Shown here: positions 1 through 7,055 of the stretch, one piece after another | How positions within the stretch are numbered: position 1 is the first letter of the stretch | Layout of the letters: each line of letters opens with the position of its first letter | Origin: a virus | Reading direction: 5' to 3' (one strand) | DNA length: 23,830 bases | IMG/VR virus record: IMGVR_UViG_3300032229_000625 | Location: 1-23,830 of that record | Made by a program: the position numbers and the translations under genes | Notes under the pieces: generated by a model | What the model saw: the letters and a program-made list of their open reading frames with translations, nothing else | Databases searched by the model: none | Told to the model about the DNA's origin: nothing

Positions 1-210
1 GTCGGTAGCGCGTGCCCCAAGGAACCGTTCACGGTCTAGGCGTTGGGTTGCCGTATACAGTGCCCGATTTTTCTGATCCGTCGTGGCAGTAGCCCAAGCC
101 GTTACGTCGTCGTCTTGAACGAAACCTTCAATGATCAGTTCCGCTGCTGCCAGCGTCAGGTAGGAGTTGGCGTTTGCGCCGCCCACCGTTGCGTCGATTG
201 TTATTGCCAT
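1..210 (-). CDS. Head-tail connector protein, DnaT-like phage family, 3' end cut by window edge
   Basis: Seen: a minus-strand frame from an ATG at 210 stays open to the window edge (70 codons). It begins MAITIDATVGGANANSYLTL and continues with WATATTDQKNRALYTATQRLD. Known: an N-terminal 'NSYLTLAEA' stretch followed by 'W..ATTDQK..AL..AT..LD' is typical of the phage protein family annotated as DnaT-like, which usually follows the capsid gene and is thought to act as a head-completion or connector protein. Context fits, since it is last in the order capsid, decoration, 68-aa protein, connector. Its first 83 bases overlap the end of the upstream 68-aa frame. No clear ribosome site was seen. The C-terminal half is missing. 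Family match is from memory of the motif pattern. Confidence 0.8.
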   Translation of the reverse strand, partial: MAITIDATVGGANANSYLTLAAAELIIEGFVQDDDVTAWATATTDQKNRALYTATQRLDRERFLGARATD

Positions 211-334
211 CGGTAGACAGCGGCAGTTCTTTTGTTACTTCAAGTTTAGGCGTGGGCTCTGCAATAGGAAAAGAGGCCCCAGCCGAAGCCAGAGCCTCCA
301 TTTCACGCAGTCGCCGGAAGGCGAACATACCCAT
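128..334 (-). CDS. Small hypothetical protein (68 aa) between decoration-like protein and connector
   Basis: Seen: the start codon at 334 shares one base with the stop of the decoration-like gene (TGATG), the arrangement used for translational coupling throughout this genome. The N-terminus MGMFAFRRLREMEALA is amphipathic and basic; the middle is rich in Pro, Thr and Glu; the tail has STDGNNNRRNG and a run of Arg/Lys. Small proteins beginning 'MFAFRRLRE' are known next to phage capsid genes, but I know of no function. The last 83 bases overlap the connector start, which is longer than the usual 1-4 base overlap here, so the real product could be shorter, or the second half may be read by chance. 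A start at the second Met (328) is possible. Confidence 0.55.
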   Translation of the reverse strand: MGMFAFRRLREMEALASAGASFPIAEPTPKLEVTKELPLSTDGNNNRRNGGRRKRQLLPDAGSSGTDH

Positions 335-753
335 CAGACGCGCTTGAGCAGAACGCTCAGGATCACGCCGGCCAGAGCGGTGGTAGTGCCGGTCACGTCA
401 AGCGACAGGCGGTCGCCGGCCTCAAGGGTGAGGTTGGCAGTGGTGCTGGTCAGTTCACCAGAATCGGCAGCATCGAACTTCTGCTCAGTGAGAGCAGTGC
501 CTTTGAAGTCGATTTTGGTGGAACCCAGCAGGTCATCACCAGCGGTAGCGGCTTCGGTGCCTTGGCAACGACGAATCGTGCCGGACACGGCGCCAGCATC
601 AGAGCCGGCAGTGGCGTGCACCTCACGGATGCTGACCACTTGGCATTTCACTGGGGCGGTGAAGAACTGGACATCAGCCACCGAAGAGGCGATGAAGTGG
701 TCAGCAACGATGTACTGCTCTGTGGACAGTTCAAACTGGGAAGGTTGGGCCAT
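334..753 (-). CDS. Putative capsid decoration / head-stabilising protein (139 aa)
   Basis: Seen: lies immediately downstream of the major capsid gene with 15 bases between, and has the strongest ribosome site in the window. The sequence is beta-rich with many Ala, Thr, Ser and Gly, for example QFFTAPVKCQVVSIREVHAT near residue 30 and LTLEAGDRLSLDVTGT near the C-terminus, suggesting a small beta-sandwich. Known: small beta-rich proteins encoded right after an HK97-fold capsid gene are often decoration or head-fibre proteins. Inference: it binds the outer capsid surface in high copy, consistent with the strong ribosome site. No enzymatic motif. Alternative: a minor structural protein of the head-tail interface. 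Confidence 0.6.
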   Translation of the reverse strand: MAQPSQFELSTEQYIVADHFIASSVADVQFFTAPVKCQVVSIREVHATAGSDAGAVSGTIRRCQGTEAATAGDDLLGSTKIDFKGTALTEQKFDAADSGELTSTTANLTLEAGDRLSLDVTGTTTALAGVILSVLLKRV

Positions 754-760
754 GGTTAGT

Positions 761-767
761 TCCTCCT
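761..767 (-). promoter_or_regulatory. Strong ribosome binding site of the decoration-like gene
   Basis: On the minus strand AGGAGGA lies 7 bases before the ATG at 753. This near-perfect Shine-Dalgarno stands out, because most other genes here have none. It implies high translation of the decoration-like protein. Confidence 0.8.
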
Positions 768-768
768 A

Positions 769-1791
769 TCAATCAAAATTGGAGGTTACGGTACAACGCA
801 CAATTCCTACGTTCTTTGTCTCATAAACCTTGGACCAGTTGCCCACGGTTGCGAGTTGAGCGCGGGTAGGGTTCGTGGTGGTCACGGCCCATTTGGCGCC
901 TACCGGGTGGTAGATGTAGTGCATGTCCAGAGACATGGCATCCGACTTGGCGAGAATGTCGCGGTCGGTTTCAGTCCGCATGGCAGCCTGTTCGCCGGTA
1001 GCCACAGCACCTGCAGTGAAGAAATAGCAAGCGTAGTTGCCAGCACTGTTGGTGATGTCGTCCGAAACGATCACGTTGAGGCCCATGTAGGTGGGAACTC
1101 GCACGTCACCATACGAAGCAGCCACAGAACCGCCAATGGCGTTGATGGTGCTAGCGCCAGTGGCCAGAGTGGACAGACGGGCTTCCGTGTTGGTCACGTA
1201 GTCAATCGCCTTGCGCTCCACGAGGTCGTAGTAGCAAGCCGAGTGCATGGCCACAGCGGTCAGCTTGTCGCCCTGATCGCCCAGAATTGCGCGGGCCCTA
1301 GCCACCTGACGGGGACCGAGAGCAGTTGCGCCGCTGGTGTCAAAACGCAGAGCGTCAAAGGCAGGGGAGTCAGAGCCGGTCAGGCTACCGAACACACCTT
1401 CCAGACACTTGTAGAGGTCAGCCTGCTGCTGGTTAGCAACGTACTCACCGACTTTGGCGCCAATGGCGGCCATGGGATCAGAACCGGCAGCCAGAGCGGC
1501 CAGATCACGAGCCTCAAAGGCGCGACCACGGTGCAGGATCACGCCAACTTGCTTGTCAGCAGTGATTTTGCCGGGGGTCAGGCTGGTGGAATCAGAAAGA
1601 ACTTCCAGATCGCCGGAGAGGTTGGCTTTCCAGAAAGGAACATTCACGAAATCGCCGCCTTCGGTTGCATTGAGTTCAGCCATGGGCTGAGCAACACCGC
1701 TAGCCAGAAACTGGTTCTTCTGGGTGCTTTGCTCAATGACGTAAGGCGTAAAAATTTCGGGAATGATCACATCGGAGCGAAGAGTCGCCAC
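769..1791 (-). CDS. Major capsid protein, HK97-fold, Gp13-like family
   Basis: Role: forms the icosahedral shell. Seen: 340 aa starting MATLRSDVIIPEIFTPYVIE, with the pattern 'ELNATEGGDFVNVPFWKA' and 'ITADKQVGVILHRGRAFEARDLAALAAG', followed by 'DPMAAIGAKVGEYVANQQQ'. Known: these N-terminal blocks are typical of the Gp13-like major capsid family of siphoviruses, which has the HK97 fold. The length is normal for capsids with a separate scaffold. The start is supported by GGAG about 10 bases upstream. Neighbours are the scaffold upstream and the decoration-like gene downstream, the standard order. No protease gene was seen nearby, so a proteolysis-independent maturation with a separate scaffold is likely (inference). 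Confidence 0.92.
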   Translation of the reverse strand: MATLRSDVIIPEIFTPYVIEQSTQKNQFLASGVAQPMAELNATEGGDFVNVPFWKANLSGDLEVLSDSTSLTPGKITADKQVGVILHRGRAFEARDLAALAAGSDPMAAIGAKVGEYVANQQQADLYKCLEGVFGSLTGSDSPAFDALRFDTSGATALGPRQVARARAILGDQGDKLTAVAMHSACYYDLVERKAIDYVTNTEARLSTLATGASTINAIGGSVAASYGDVRVPTYMGLNVIVSDDITNSAGNYACYFFTAGAVATGEQAAMRTETDRDILAKSDAMSLDMHYIYHPVGAKWAVTTTNPTRAQLATVGNWSKVYETKNVGIVRCTVTSNFD

Positions 1792-1875
1792 GGTGAAATC
1801 TCCAAAAATGGTTTTACGGTGCGGGCGTAACCCAATGACGAACCGGCGTAGCCAATTACGTCTGACGGTTACATA

Positions 1876-2571
1876 TTAAGCATTGTTGGCGGCTGCCTTC
1901 AAGCGTTCGTACAAATCACGGTCAGTTCGGTAAAGCCGCGATTGCTCGGTGAGGTTGAAATATTCCCGCGTGAACGGGTTTTTGGTGCCTGCCGGAACAT
2001 CAGACGACACGGGCTTGGTGCCAACGGGAGCGCCAGAACCCTTGACATTCGGAGCCCTGAACAGGTAACCGCGCTCAGCCTTCAGGCGTTCAACCCATTG
2101 ATCCATGGGCACCTCGTTGTAGCCATCAACAGCCACGGGGTTGCCGCTTTCGTCCAGCTTCAGTTGATCGCGGACCAGACGAAGGGCATCATGCGGATTG
2201 TGAGCACCCTGTTCGGCAAGGATGGCAACAACGCGATTGTCCAACTGATTGACGGTGAGCTTTGATTCAAGCTCTGCAATCCGCTTTTTGTAATCCTCTT
2301 CGCGTACTTGGAACTGTTGGGCGTACTGCTTTAGAGCTTCGTCGTACTTACCCTTTGATTCCAGTTCCTCCTGTTCCTTTTGACGCTTGAACTCCAGTAG
2401 TTCTTTAACGTCAACACCATCAGGAATAGCGACGGTCTTTTCCTTTTGTTCCTTGAGCTTGCCGATCAGTTCAAAGTTTTTACGCTCTAAACCTTCAATG
2501 CTGCGCTTAAGTGCTTCAAATTCATCAGCGTTTGCAGTAGGCGTAGCTTCCTGCAGTTGTTCGTCAGACAT
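1876..2571 (-). CDS. Capsid scaffolding protein (231 aa)
   Basis: Role: an internal chaperone that directs procapsid assembly and leaves before or during DNA packaging. Seen: a highly charged protein with long Lys/Glu helices from about residue 18 to 110 (for example 'RSIEGLERKNFELIGKLKEQ'), predicted to form coiled coil, then a Gly/Pro/Val linker (about 175-195) and a short C-terminal helix 'TDRDLYERLKAAANNA'. Known: phage scaffolds are charged, helical, 200-300 aa, and encoded directly upstream of the capsid gene, as here. The C-terminal basic/helical part is usually the coat-binding segment. An 84-base gap separates it from the capsid gene; I see no gene there. A TATACA element lies upstream near 2600 but has no convincing -35. 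Confidence 0.85.
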   Translation of the reverse strand: MSDEQLQEATPTANADEFEALKRSIEGLERKNFELIGKLKEQKEKTVAIPDGVDVKELLEFKRQKEQEELESKGKYDEALKQYAQQFQVREEDYKKRIAELESKLTVNQLDNRVVAILAEQGAHNPHDALRLVRDQLKLDESGNPVAVDGYNEVPMDQWVERLKAERGYLFRAPNVKGSGAPVGTKPVSSDVPAGTKNPFTREYFNLTEQSRLYRTDRDLYERLKAAANNA

Positions 2572-2628
2572 TGTGACCCGTAGGGTTTACCGCCAAAGTG
2601 TATAGGTAAGCCAGCCAAAAGGCACGTC

Positions 2629-2823
2629 ATGTCACGGCGGGAATGGAACACGCCAGTTCGTGAGCCTTGGTGCCCAGTGATTTATTGGCTGCTCAAGGCG
2701 ATTGACCTACACACCCAGCGGTATTTGGAAACTGGGGAGCGGTGGCATGTTGACGCAGCCGATGACCTGCGCCGTTACGTCTCAGAGCTAAAGGATCGAA
2801 TCCACCGCGACGAAGGTCGGTAG
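2629..2823 (+). CDS. Small hypothetical protein (64 aa) on the opposite strand inside the head operon
   Basis: Seen: begins MSRREWNTPVREPWCPVIYW and continues 'LLKAIDLHTQRYLETGERWHVDAADDLRRYVSELKDRIHRDEG'; Trp-rich N-terminus, then two charged amphipathic helices. It reads like a real protein rather than an antisense shadow. An AAAGG lies about 7 bases before the ATG. It runs against all surrounding genes, divergent from the scaffold and convergent with the DUF6321-like gene, with only one base between the two stops. I recall similar short Trp-containing proteins in picocyanobacterial phages but know no function. Codon and amino-acid use look like the neighbours. No confident promoter was seen in the 57 bases before it. 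Confidence 0.65.
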   Translation: MSRREWNTPVREPWCPVIYWLLKAIDLHTQRYLETGERWHVDAADDLRRYVSELKDRIHRDEGR

Positions 2824-2824
2824 A

Positions 2825-3100
2825 TCACCATTTTTCCTTGTCAGCCCAGTAAGCCGCTGACATTTTGCCCTTGGCGATGTTGGCCGCATGGCGTGCCTTG
2901 AATGATGCCCTTCTGGCCTTGTCTGCTGCTGACTCTCCTTTTTGCGCTGGCGAGCCTGACACGCCCTGTTGACCGAACCTGATTAAACGGATTTTTTCAC
3001 CCTCTTTCGCCAAAACTGCATGAGATTTGGTCGGATGGCTTGGCGTGCGCTTCGGTTTGTTGTAGCCGTCGAACTTTTCGCCTCGGTATTCAATCGCCAT
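2825..3100 (-). CDS. Small basic phage protein (91 aa), resembles DUF6321-type family
   Basis: Seen: 'MAIEYRGEKFDGYNKPKRTP' at the N-terminus, then 'IRLIRFGQQG', 'RRASFKARHAANIAKGK' and a Trp-containing end (YWADKEKW). Known from memory: short phage proteins with 'LIRFG' and 'SFRARH' signatures are grouped in a DUF family I believe is DUF6321; function unknown. The high Lys/Arg content suggests nucleic-acid or head-interior binding (inference). Start chosen at 3100 because homologous proteins start with 'MA.EY.G'; this overlaps the preceding 59-aa gene by 11 bases. An ATG at 3112 would add MMGK. Confidence 0.8.
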   Translation of the reverse strand: MAIEYRGEKFDGYNKPKRTPSHPTKSHAVLAKEGEKIRLIRFGQQGVSGSPAQKGESAADKARRASFKARHAANIAKGKMSAAYWADKEKW

Positions 3101-3269
3101 CTTCCCCATCATCCGTGCAGGTGATCACCTCAACGCCCTCAGCCAGTCTGCCCATCAATGCGCCGAGAATTTCTGGGTTGTTGGGCGTCGGGAAAATAAA
3201 CCGGCCTTCAATCATGCCGTCAGCACACTTGAGGTAAGTGCAACTGCCTTCCCAGATTCTGCCGTTCAT
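3090..3269 (-). CDS. Small hypothetical protein (59 aa)
   Basis: Seen: a complete frame starting MNGRIWEGSCTYLKCADGMI and ending 'VITCTDDGEDGD'. Its ATG overlaps the stop of the 55-aa gene by four bases (ATGA), and its end overlaps the start of the DUF6321-like gene. It is acidic at the C-terminus, unlike its strongly basic neighbours, and carries three cysteines (residues 10, 15 and 51). Pattern 'YLKCADGMIEGRFIFPTPNNPEILGAL' suggests a small beta-helix fold, but I recognise no family. The exact tiling is the main evidence that it is translated. Confidence 0.7.
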   Translation of the reverse strand: MNGRIWEGSCTYLKCADGMIEGRFIFPTPNNPEILGALMGRLAEGVEVITCTDDGEDGD

Positions 3270-3433
3270 TTTTTCGGCTTGCGTTTTTTGGCGGTTTTAG
3301 CTGCTGCCTTGAATGCGCCCTTGTCTGGGTAATCGGCTTCACCGGGGCGAGCCTTGCGCTCTTTGGCGCCCTCTTCCATCCGTTTGCGCTTGGCGTTGAT
3401 GTTGGCGTACAAGCCGGGCTTTTTAGGTGCCAT
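3266..3433 (-). CDS. Tiny basic protein (55 aa)
   Basis: Seen: begins MAPKKPGLYANINAKRKRME and ends with repeated Lys/Arg (AAAKTAKKRKPKK). ATG at 3433 shares one base with the preceding stop (TGATG), and its stop overlaps the next ATG. Known from memory: short 'KKPGLYANI.AKRKR' proteins occur in many cyanobacterial and marine phages with no assigned function. Strong positive charge suggests it binds DNA or RNA, or is packed in the head (inference). Confidence 0.8.
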   Translation of the reverse strand: MAPKKPGLYANINAKRKRMEEGAKERKARPGEADYPDKGAFKAAAKTAKKRKPKK

Positions 3434-3618
3434 CACTTTTTACCTTTGGGTTTACGTGCCTTGCCGGCTTCGCTCAGTGCAATGGCGATGGCCTGTTTAC
3501 GGCTTTTGACGACCGGACCTTTGCCGGGACCTTGTTTGCCGCTTTTCAGTGTTCCGGCCTTGTACTCGCTCATCACCTTGCCGATCTTCTTTTCGGCTTT
3601 GGTCGGTTTCTTGGCCAT
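3433..3618 (-). CDS. Small basic DUF6496-type protein (61 aa)
   Basis: Seen: starts 'MAKKPTKAEKKIGKVMSEYK' and contains 'VKSRKQAIAIALSEAGKA' followed by a Lys-rich tail. Known: the 'KIGKVM.E.K.G.L.SG' plus 'V.SRKQAIAIALSEA' pattern is characteristic of DUF6496, a small family found in phages and bacteria with no established function. Its stop overlaps the start of the 55-aa gene by one base. The first 122 bases overlap, in another frame, the end of the 96-aa gene upstream. No Shine-Dalgarno is visible, so translation may depend on the upstream gene. Confidence 0.8.
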   Translation of the reverse strand: MAKKPTKAEKKIGKVMSEYKAGTLKSGKQGPGKGPVVKSRKQAIAIALSEAGKARKPKGKK

Positions 3619-3787
3619 GGGGCAACGGCAAGTGATCCAACTTTAGGCCGGACTTATCCACCCAGCCAATGCTGTCGTCGTCCAACTTTTGCAGTCTGGC
3701 TTCAATGACCGCTTCGCCGTAGGCAACTTCAACCCAATCAGATTGAACGCGACCGTCTAGGTAGCGCCTAATTACCGGCAGATCCAT
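3497..3787 (-). CDS. Hypothetical protein (96 aa) after the MuF-like gene, long overlap with DUF6496 gene
   Basis: Seen: starts MDLPVIRRYLDGRVQSDWVE 20 bases before the MuF stop. The first 55 or so residues (through 'KSGLKLDHLPLPHG') look like a normal folded protein with beta strands. The rest, after about residue 57, is a Gln/Arg/Lys-rich run that coincides with the DUF6496 gene read in another frame, so it may be a read-through tail. A small protein of this kind, located after portal and minor head genes, may be a head-assembly accessory (inference). The N-terminal half is well supported; the C-terminal half is doubtful. Confidence 0.6.
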   Translation of the reverse strand: MDLPVIRRYLDGRVQSDWVEVAYGEAVIEARLQKLDDDSIGWVDKSGLKLDHLPLPHGQETDQSRKEDRQGDERVQGRNTEKRQTRSRQRSGRQKP

Positions 3788-5081
3788 ATCGTTGCTGCAG
3801 TTGTTTCAGAGTAACTTCGCTGCCATCTTCCCGCACCATTCGCGCCAAGGCGTCCTGCGGACCATATTTGTTGGACAGCTTGGTGAAATAAGCAGCACGA
3901 TTTTTACCCAAAACTTCATCCTGGTAAGCCGCAGGCTGTTGCTTTAGCCATTGCCCGTAAGTAAGGCTTCCTTTCACCGGACCATCAGCACTGGCGCGAA
4001 CCGACGGACCTGTACCCCAATCCGGCGGCGGAATGCCCAAGCCCTTGTAATCAATGATCGGGATTGTTGTTGACCGGCAGTTGAAATGAACAGGCGGAAC
4101 GGGCCCCTTGCCGTAAACGTATTCCTTGCCATCAAGGCTCCGGCAAATTGCTGAGGTCCGGCTATCCAATGTGGCAACATATCTGTACTTTTTGGTTATA
4201 TCGTCGTTTGCTCGGTAAACCTGTTCACTGGCGGCGTTAGCAACCTGTTGAACGCTTGTGCGAACAACGGTCAGAACCTGATGGTCAGCCATTCGGGTCA
4301 GTTCACCACCGGCTAGGGCTTGCTGTCGTGCGGTCTTGGCCAGATCACCAAATTCAAGGTTGCCGACAAGACGATTGGCAATTTGCGTGGTCGGTTCACC
4401 GGTAAGGATTCCAGTCCTGACAATGGCGTTGAACTTCTGCGCCTGTGATTCGGCTAGGCCGCGAAATGCCTTTTCGACTACTTCACCATTGGGCAGCGTG
4501 ATCGCAGCGCCTTGGCCAGCGGTCAAGTTAAAGCCACCGGTGCCGGGCAGGGTGAAGTTCAGATCAGTGGGGTCGATGGATGCAACGCTGGCGGCAAAGT
4601 TCGGTGCAACCTCAACGGTATTGATCTGGGCTAAGGCATTGACCTGTGACGGCAGCAGTTCGCGCTGATCAACAATTCCGCCACTTACGGCCAGCCTGAT
4701 TTGTTCGGTGACAAATTCACTTTGCAGCTCCGCCAAACCCTGCAGCTCAGTGGCGACATATCCTGTACTGCGACCCGCCCATCCGTCCAAGGATTCCTTG
4801 AGCTGGGCAAGGATCACGCGGAGCCGTTGGGCTTGAACCGAGGCGGGGCTAACAATGCCTGCACCGGCAGTAGCTTGGCCAAAGTTGATACGGCGTAAGT
4901 CATCAACCGCGCTCAGCACTATGTCGTTGTAATCGCGGACAATCTGTTTGGCGACGGCATTGCCGAAGCGGTTTAGATCAATGGCGTTGCGGTAGATATT
5001 GGCAACAGGATCTTTGCGGTTAATACGCCGCTTGAATTGCTCAACGTTGAGCAGGCGGGGTGTAACGCCTGATTGGGTCAT
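3768..5081 (-). CDS. MuF / SPP1 gp7-like minor head protein (437 aa)
   Basis: Role: minor capsid protein ejected or bound near the portal; needed for head assembly in Mu and SPP1. Seen: a long helical N-terminal region (1-270), then the family signature 'YRYVATLDSRTSAICRSLDG' (about 299-318) and 'PVPPVHFNCRST' (327-338), with conserved T304, D306, R308, C313, H332, N334, C335 and R336. The C-terminal block 'TYGQWLKQQPAAYQDEVLGK' (374-393) is also typical. ATG at 5081 shares one base with the portal stop (TAATG). The order portal-MuF is standard. No extra toxin domain was recognised at the C-terminus. Confidence 0.92.
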   Translation of the reverse strand: MTQSGVTPRLLNVEQFKRRINRKDPVANIYRNAIDLNRFGNAVAKQIVRDYNDIVLSAVDDLRRINFGQATAGAGIVSPASVQAQRLRVILAQLKESLDGWAGRSTGYVATELQGLAELQSEFVTEQIRLAVSGGIVDQRELLPSQVNALAQINTVEVAPNFAASVASIDPTDLNFTLPGTGGFNLTAGQGAAITLPNGEVVEKAFRGLAESQAQKFNAIVRTGILTGEPTTQIANRLVGNLEFGDLAKTARQQALAGGELTRMADHQVLTVVRTSVQQVANAASEQVYRANDDITKKYRYVATLDSRTSAICRSLDGKEYVYGKGPVPPVHFNCRSTTIPIIDYKGLGIPPPDWGTGPSVRASADGPVKGSLTYGQWLKQQPAAYQDEVLGKNRAAYFTKLSNKYGPQDALARMVREDGSEVTLKQLQQRYGSAGN

Positions 5082-6571
5082 TACTCAGGCATCATGACGG
5101 GTTCTTCGTTGTCTTCCTGAATCATCTCCTCACCGATGACATCCTCACTGCCAAGGTTTTCGGGACCGCCCATTTCAATCAACCCACCAGATTGGGTTGC
5201 CTCCAGTTCTTCCTCAACGTCAAAATCGTCGCCCAAAACTTCGCCCTCGGCCAGTTGATCCAACAGCGTTTTTTGGCTGATCACGCCAGCGGTGTAGGTC
5301 TGCAGCAGAGCAAGAATTTCGGCGGGCTCCATCCGTGCGGCGATGAAGTCGCGGTTGACGAAGCTGCTGCCCGATTGCGGCAGGCCAAGGTAATCGGCGT
5401 GATACCGCAGGCAGTTGTCAATTAGATCCTGAACCTGCTGGGCAATGACCATCATGGTGCTGTCGCCTTGGCTGCGGTCAATCCGCTTGGCCTCGGCAGT
5501 TTCGGCGCTCAACTTCTGGCCCAGCACGGCGGACAGACCCAGCTCGTTAATCTGCGCGGCGATCTGCTCAAGGCGGCGGAACTGAGCCTCAAAGCTCTTG
5601 CCACCCGGTTCGATGTACTCAGCGCGACCCTCGGCGGGGAGGGCAAGGGCTTCAGACGGGCCGGCGCTGATTTCCTCGGCGGAACTGGGAAAGCCAAACA
5701 ACGCCAGCATCGGCACGGCGCTGATGTGCAGCATGTTGTCCAGATCGCTTTGGATCTGGTAGGTCTTCAGGTTCAGTTCTGCAATGTCTTCCAGCGGCGG
5801 GCGGGATTCCAGCAGGCCAGCACGGTTTGCGTAGGCAACGGCAAAGGGGATGTAATCAAGGCTGGTGGTGCCAGAGGCGATTTCAACAAAGGCGCCTTTG
5901 GTGTCGTCTTGGCGGAAAATCTGATAGGAGCCCGGACGCAGGACACGAACCTGCTCAACGTACTTTTCGCCAAACTCACCGTCGGGCACGACCACCCGCT
6001 CCATCAGGCGCAGCATGGTCAGACGTTGAGCGCCGTTGGTTACTTCAGAGCGCCACCCCAAAATATCGCGGGGCACATAAGTACACCAGTACGGGCGCAG
6101 GCTGGCCGCGTCGGTGATGTTCTGCAGTTCGTCTTCAGAGTCAGAAGGGAAATCAACTAAAACGCCGGCGTGACCGTAGCGGACCATTTTTCGGGCCAGC
6201 TCGTAAACAAAAATATTCAGGTCATTGCCTTGGAGGTCTACATCAAACAGTTGTTCGCGTAGAACATCGGGCACATCGTCAAGACGGACTGGCTTGCGGG
6301 TCAACATGCCGGCCAGCATCCGCTCAAGGCGCTGGTAATACGGCGGGCAAACAGAACGGGCCAAACGGTTGTCGTAGGACTCGTCTTGTTCGCGGGGTTC
6401 CTGCGGCAGGTAACGGCGATGCTTACGCCGCATTCCGTAGGTGCCTTCCAGCAGGTCTTCAATCAATATCCAATGTGCTTCCTGTGCAGCCCAAGCGCCG
6501 TTGGGATCTTGCACCTGCGTTGCTGTGCGCGTCAGCAGCCGGTCGTAATGCCGAAAACCGGTGTAGGTCAT
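5081..6571 (-). CDS. Portal protein, DUF4055 type (496 aa)
   Basis: Role: forms the ring at the capsid vertex through which DNA enters and leaves, and to which terminase and connector dock. Seen: starts MTYTGFRHYDRLLTRTATQV; contains 'YDNRLARSVCPPYYQRLERMLAGMLTRKPV' (86-115), 'ARKMVRYGHAGVLVDFPS', and a long helical region with 'LDNMLHISAVPMLALFGF' (about 277-294). The C-terminal tail (from about 455) is very acidic. Known: these blocks match the DUF4055 portal family. It is directly followed by the MuF-like gene. A terminator lies about 65 bases upstream, so it probably has its own promoter in 6572-6635, although none is clear there. Confidence 0.9.
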   Translation of the reverse strand: MTYTGFRHYDRLLTRTATQVQDPNGAWAAQEAHWILIEDLLEGTYGMRRKHRRYLPQEPREQDESYDNRLARSVCPPYYQRLERMLAGMLTRKPVRLDDVPDVLREQLFDVDLQGNDLNIFVYELARKMVRYGHAGVLVDFPSDSEDELQNITDAASLRPYWCTYVPRDILGWRSEVTNGAQRLTMLRLMERVVVPDGEFGEKYVEQVRVLRPGSYQIFRQDDTKGAFVEIASGTTSLDYIPFAVAYANRAGLLESRPPLEDIAELNLKTYQIQSDLDNMLHISAVPMLALFGFPSSAEEISAGPSEALALPAEGRAEYIEPGGKSFEAQFRRLEQIAAQINELGLSAVLGQKLSAETAEAKRIDRSQGDSTMMVIAQQVQDLIDNCLRYHADYLGLPQSGSSFVNRDFIAARMEPAEILALLQTYTAGVISQKTLLDQLAEGEVLGDDFDVEEELEATQSGGLIEMGGPENLGSEDVIGEEMIQEDNEEPVMMPE

Positions 6572-6635
6572 TCTTTGCGCCTAGCCATACACAAATTCTA
6601 TGGTTCTAGGTTAGGCCGTAATCCCCGCGCCAATT

Positions 6636-6658
6636 AAAAAGCCCCTTTCGGGGCTTTC
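6636..6658 (-). terminator. Intrinsic terminator between 98-aa gene and portal gene
   Basis: On the minus strand an 8-bp perfect stem AAAGCCCC / GGGGCTTT with a GAAA loop is followed by T residues and AATT. It starts just after the stop of the 98-aa gene and faces the direction of transcription. It is a textbook rho-independent terminator lying inside the head operon. Confidence 0.88.
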
Positions 6659-6660
6659 AA

Positions 6661-6957
6661 TCAAAAGCCGGGAAGCCGTGGCCCCTGCCGTTTGGTTTGT
6701 GCTCCTTGGGCGCGGCCCAGTTGCCGTTCTGCACGCTTAAAGGTTGAACCGAAACCAGAAGTGCCGGCGGCATTACGAAGACGTTTTTCAGCAATGCGAA
6801 CGGCACGTTCTCTTTTGGTTGCCTGAGATTCACCCCGACGACCTTTTTCTGCTGGGTTGCCCTTCATGGCACGAGGGGTTTTAGCGCCAGATTTTTTAGA
6901 TGCGCCGCCGCCACCGCCACCAGAAAAACGCCCTTTGCTATCACGCGCTTGAGCCAT
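6661..6957 (-). CDS. Small basic Gly-rich protein (98 aa)
   Basis: Seen: from the ATG at 6957 the protein begins MAQARDSKGRFSGGGGGGAS and is rich in Lys, Arg, Gly and Ala, with a helical middle 'RERAVRIAEKRLRNAAG'. GCAAGGG just before this ATG supports the start over a further upstream one at 7011 that would add a hydrophobic stretch not seen in such proteins. Known: 'ARDSKGRFSGGG' starts are common in short phage head proteins of unknown function. Probably a DNA-binding or head-interior protein (inference). A terminator follows directly after its stop. Confidence 0.7.
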   Translation of the reverse strand: MAQARDSKGRFSGGGGGGASKKSGAKTPRAMKGNPAEKGRRGESQATKRERAVRIAEKRLRNAAGTSGFGSTFKRAERQLGRAQGAQTKRQGPRLPGF

Positions 6958-7055
6958 GGCCCTTGCAGGAAAGATGAATAAATAATAGCTGGGCCTCCGA
7001 TACCGCCACACACGGCGTTCAGCCTTACGAACAGAACCGACCCAGCGCGGGTAGT

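Noticed and set aside
47-62. Another GTATAC hexamer in the connector gene
   Set aside because: It lacks the flanking GGGG/CTCC bases and any -35 element; a chance hexamer within coding sequence.
167-826. Plus-strand open frame (219 codons) opposite the decoration-like gene
   Set aside because: Covers several real minus-strand genes and has shadow-like Arg/Ser/Pro composition.
856-1830. Long plus-strand open frame (324 codons) opposite the capsid gene
   Set aside because: It is antisense to a well-recognised capsid protein, is rich in His, Gly, Arg and Val as expected of a reverse-strand shadow, and shows no family pattern.
2595-2606. Possible TATACA -10 element upstream of the scaffold gene
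   Set aside because: No acceptable -35 at 15-19 bases, so it is not listed as a promoter.
5468-6160. Plus-strand open frame (230 codons) opposite the portal gene
   Set aside because: Antisense to the portal; composition is a shadow (Gln, Gly, Ala, Val runs) and no ribosome site or context supports it.
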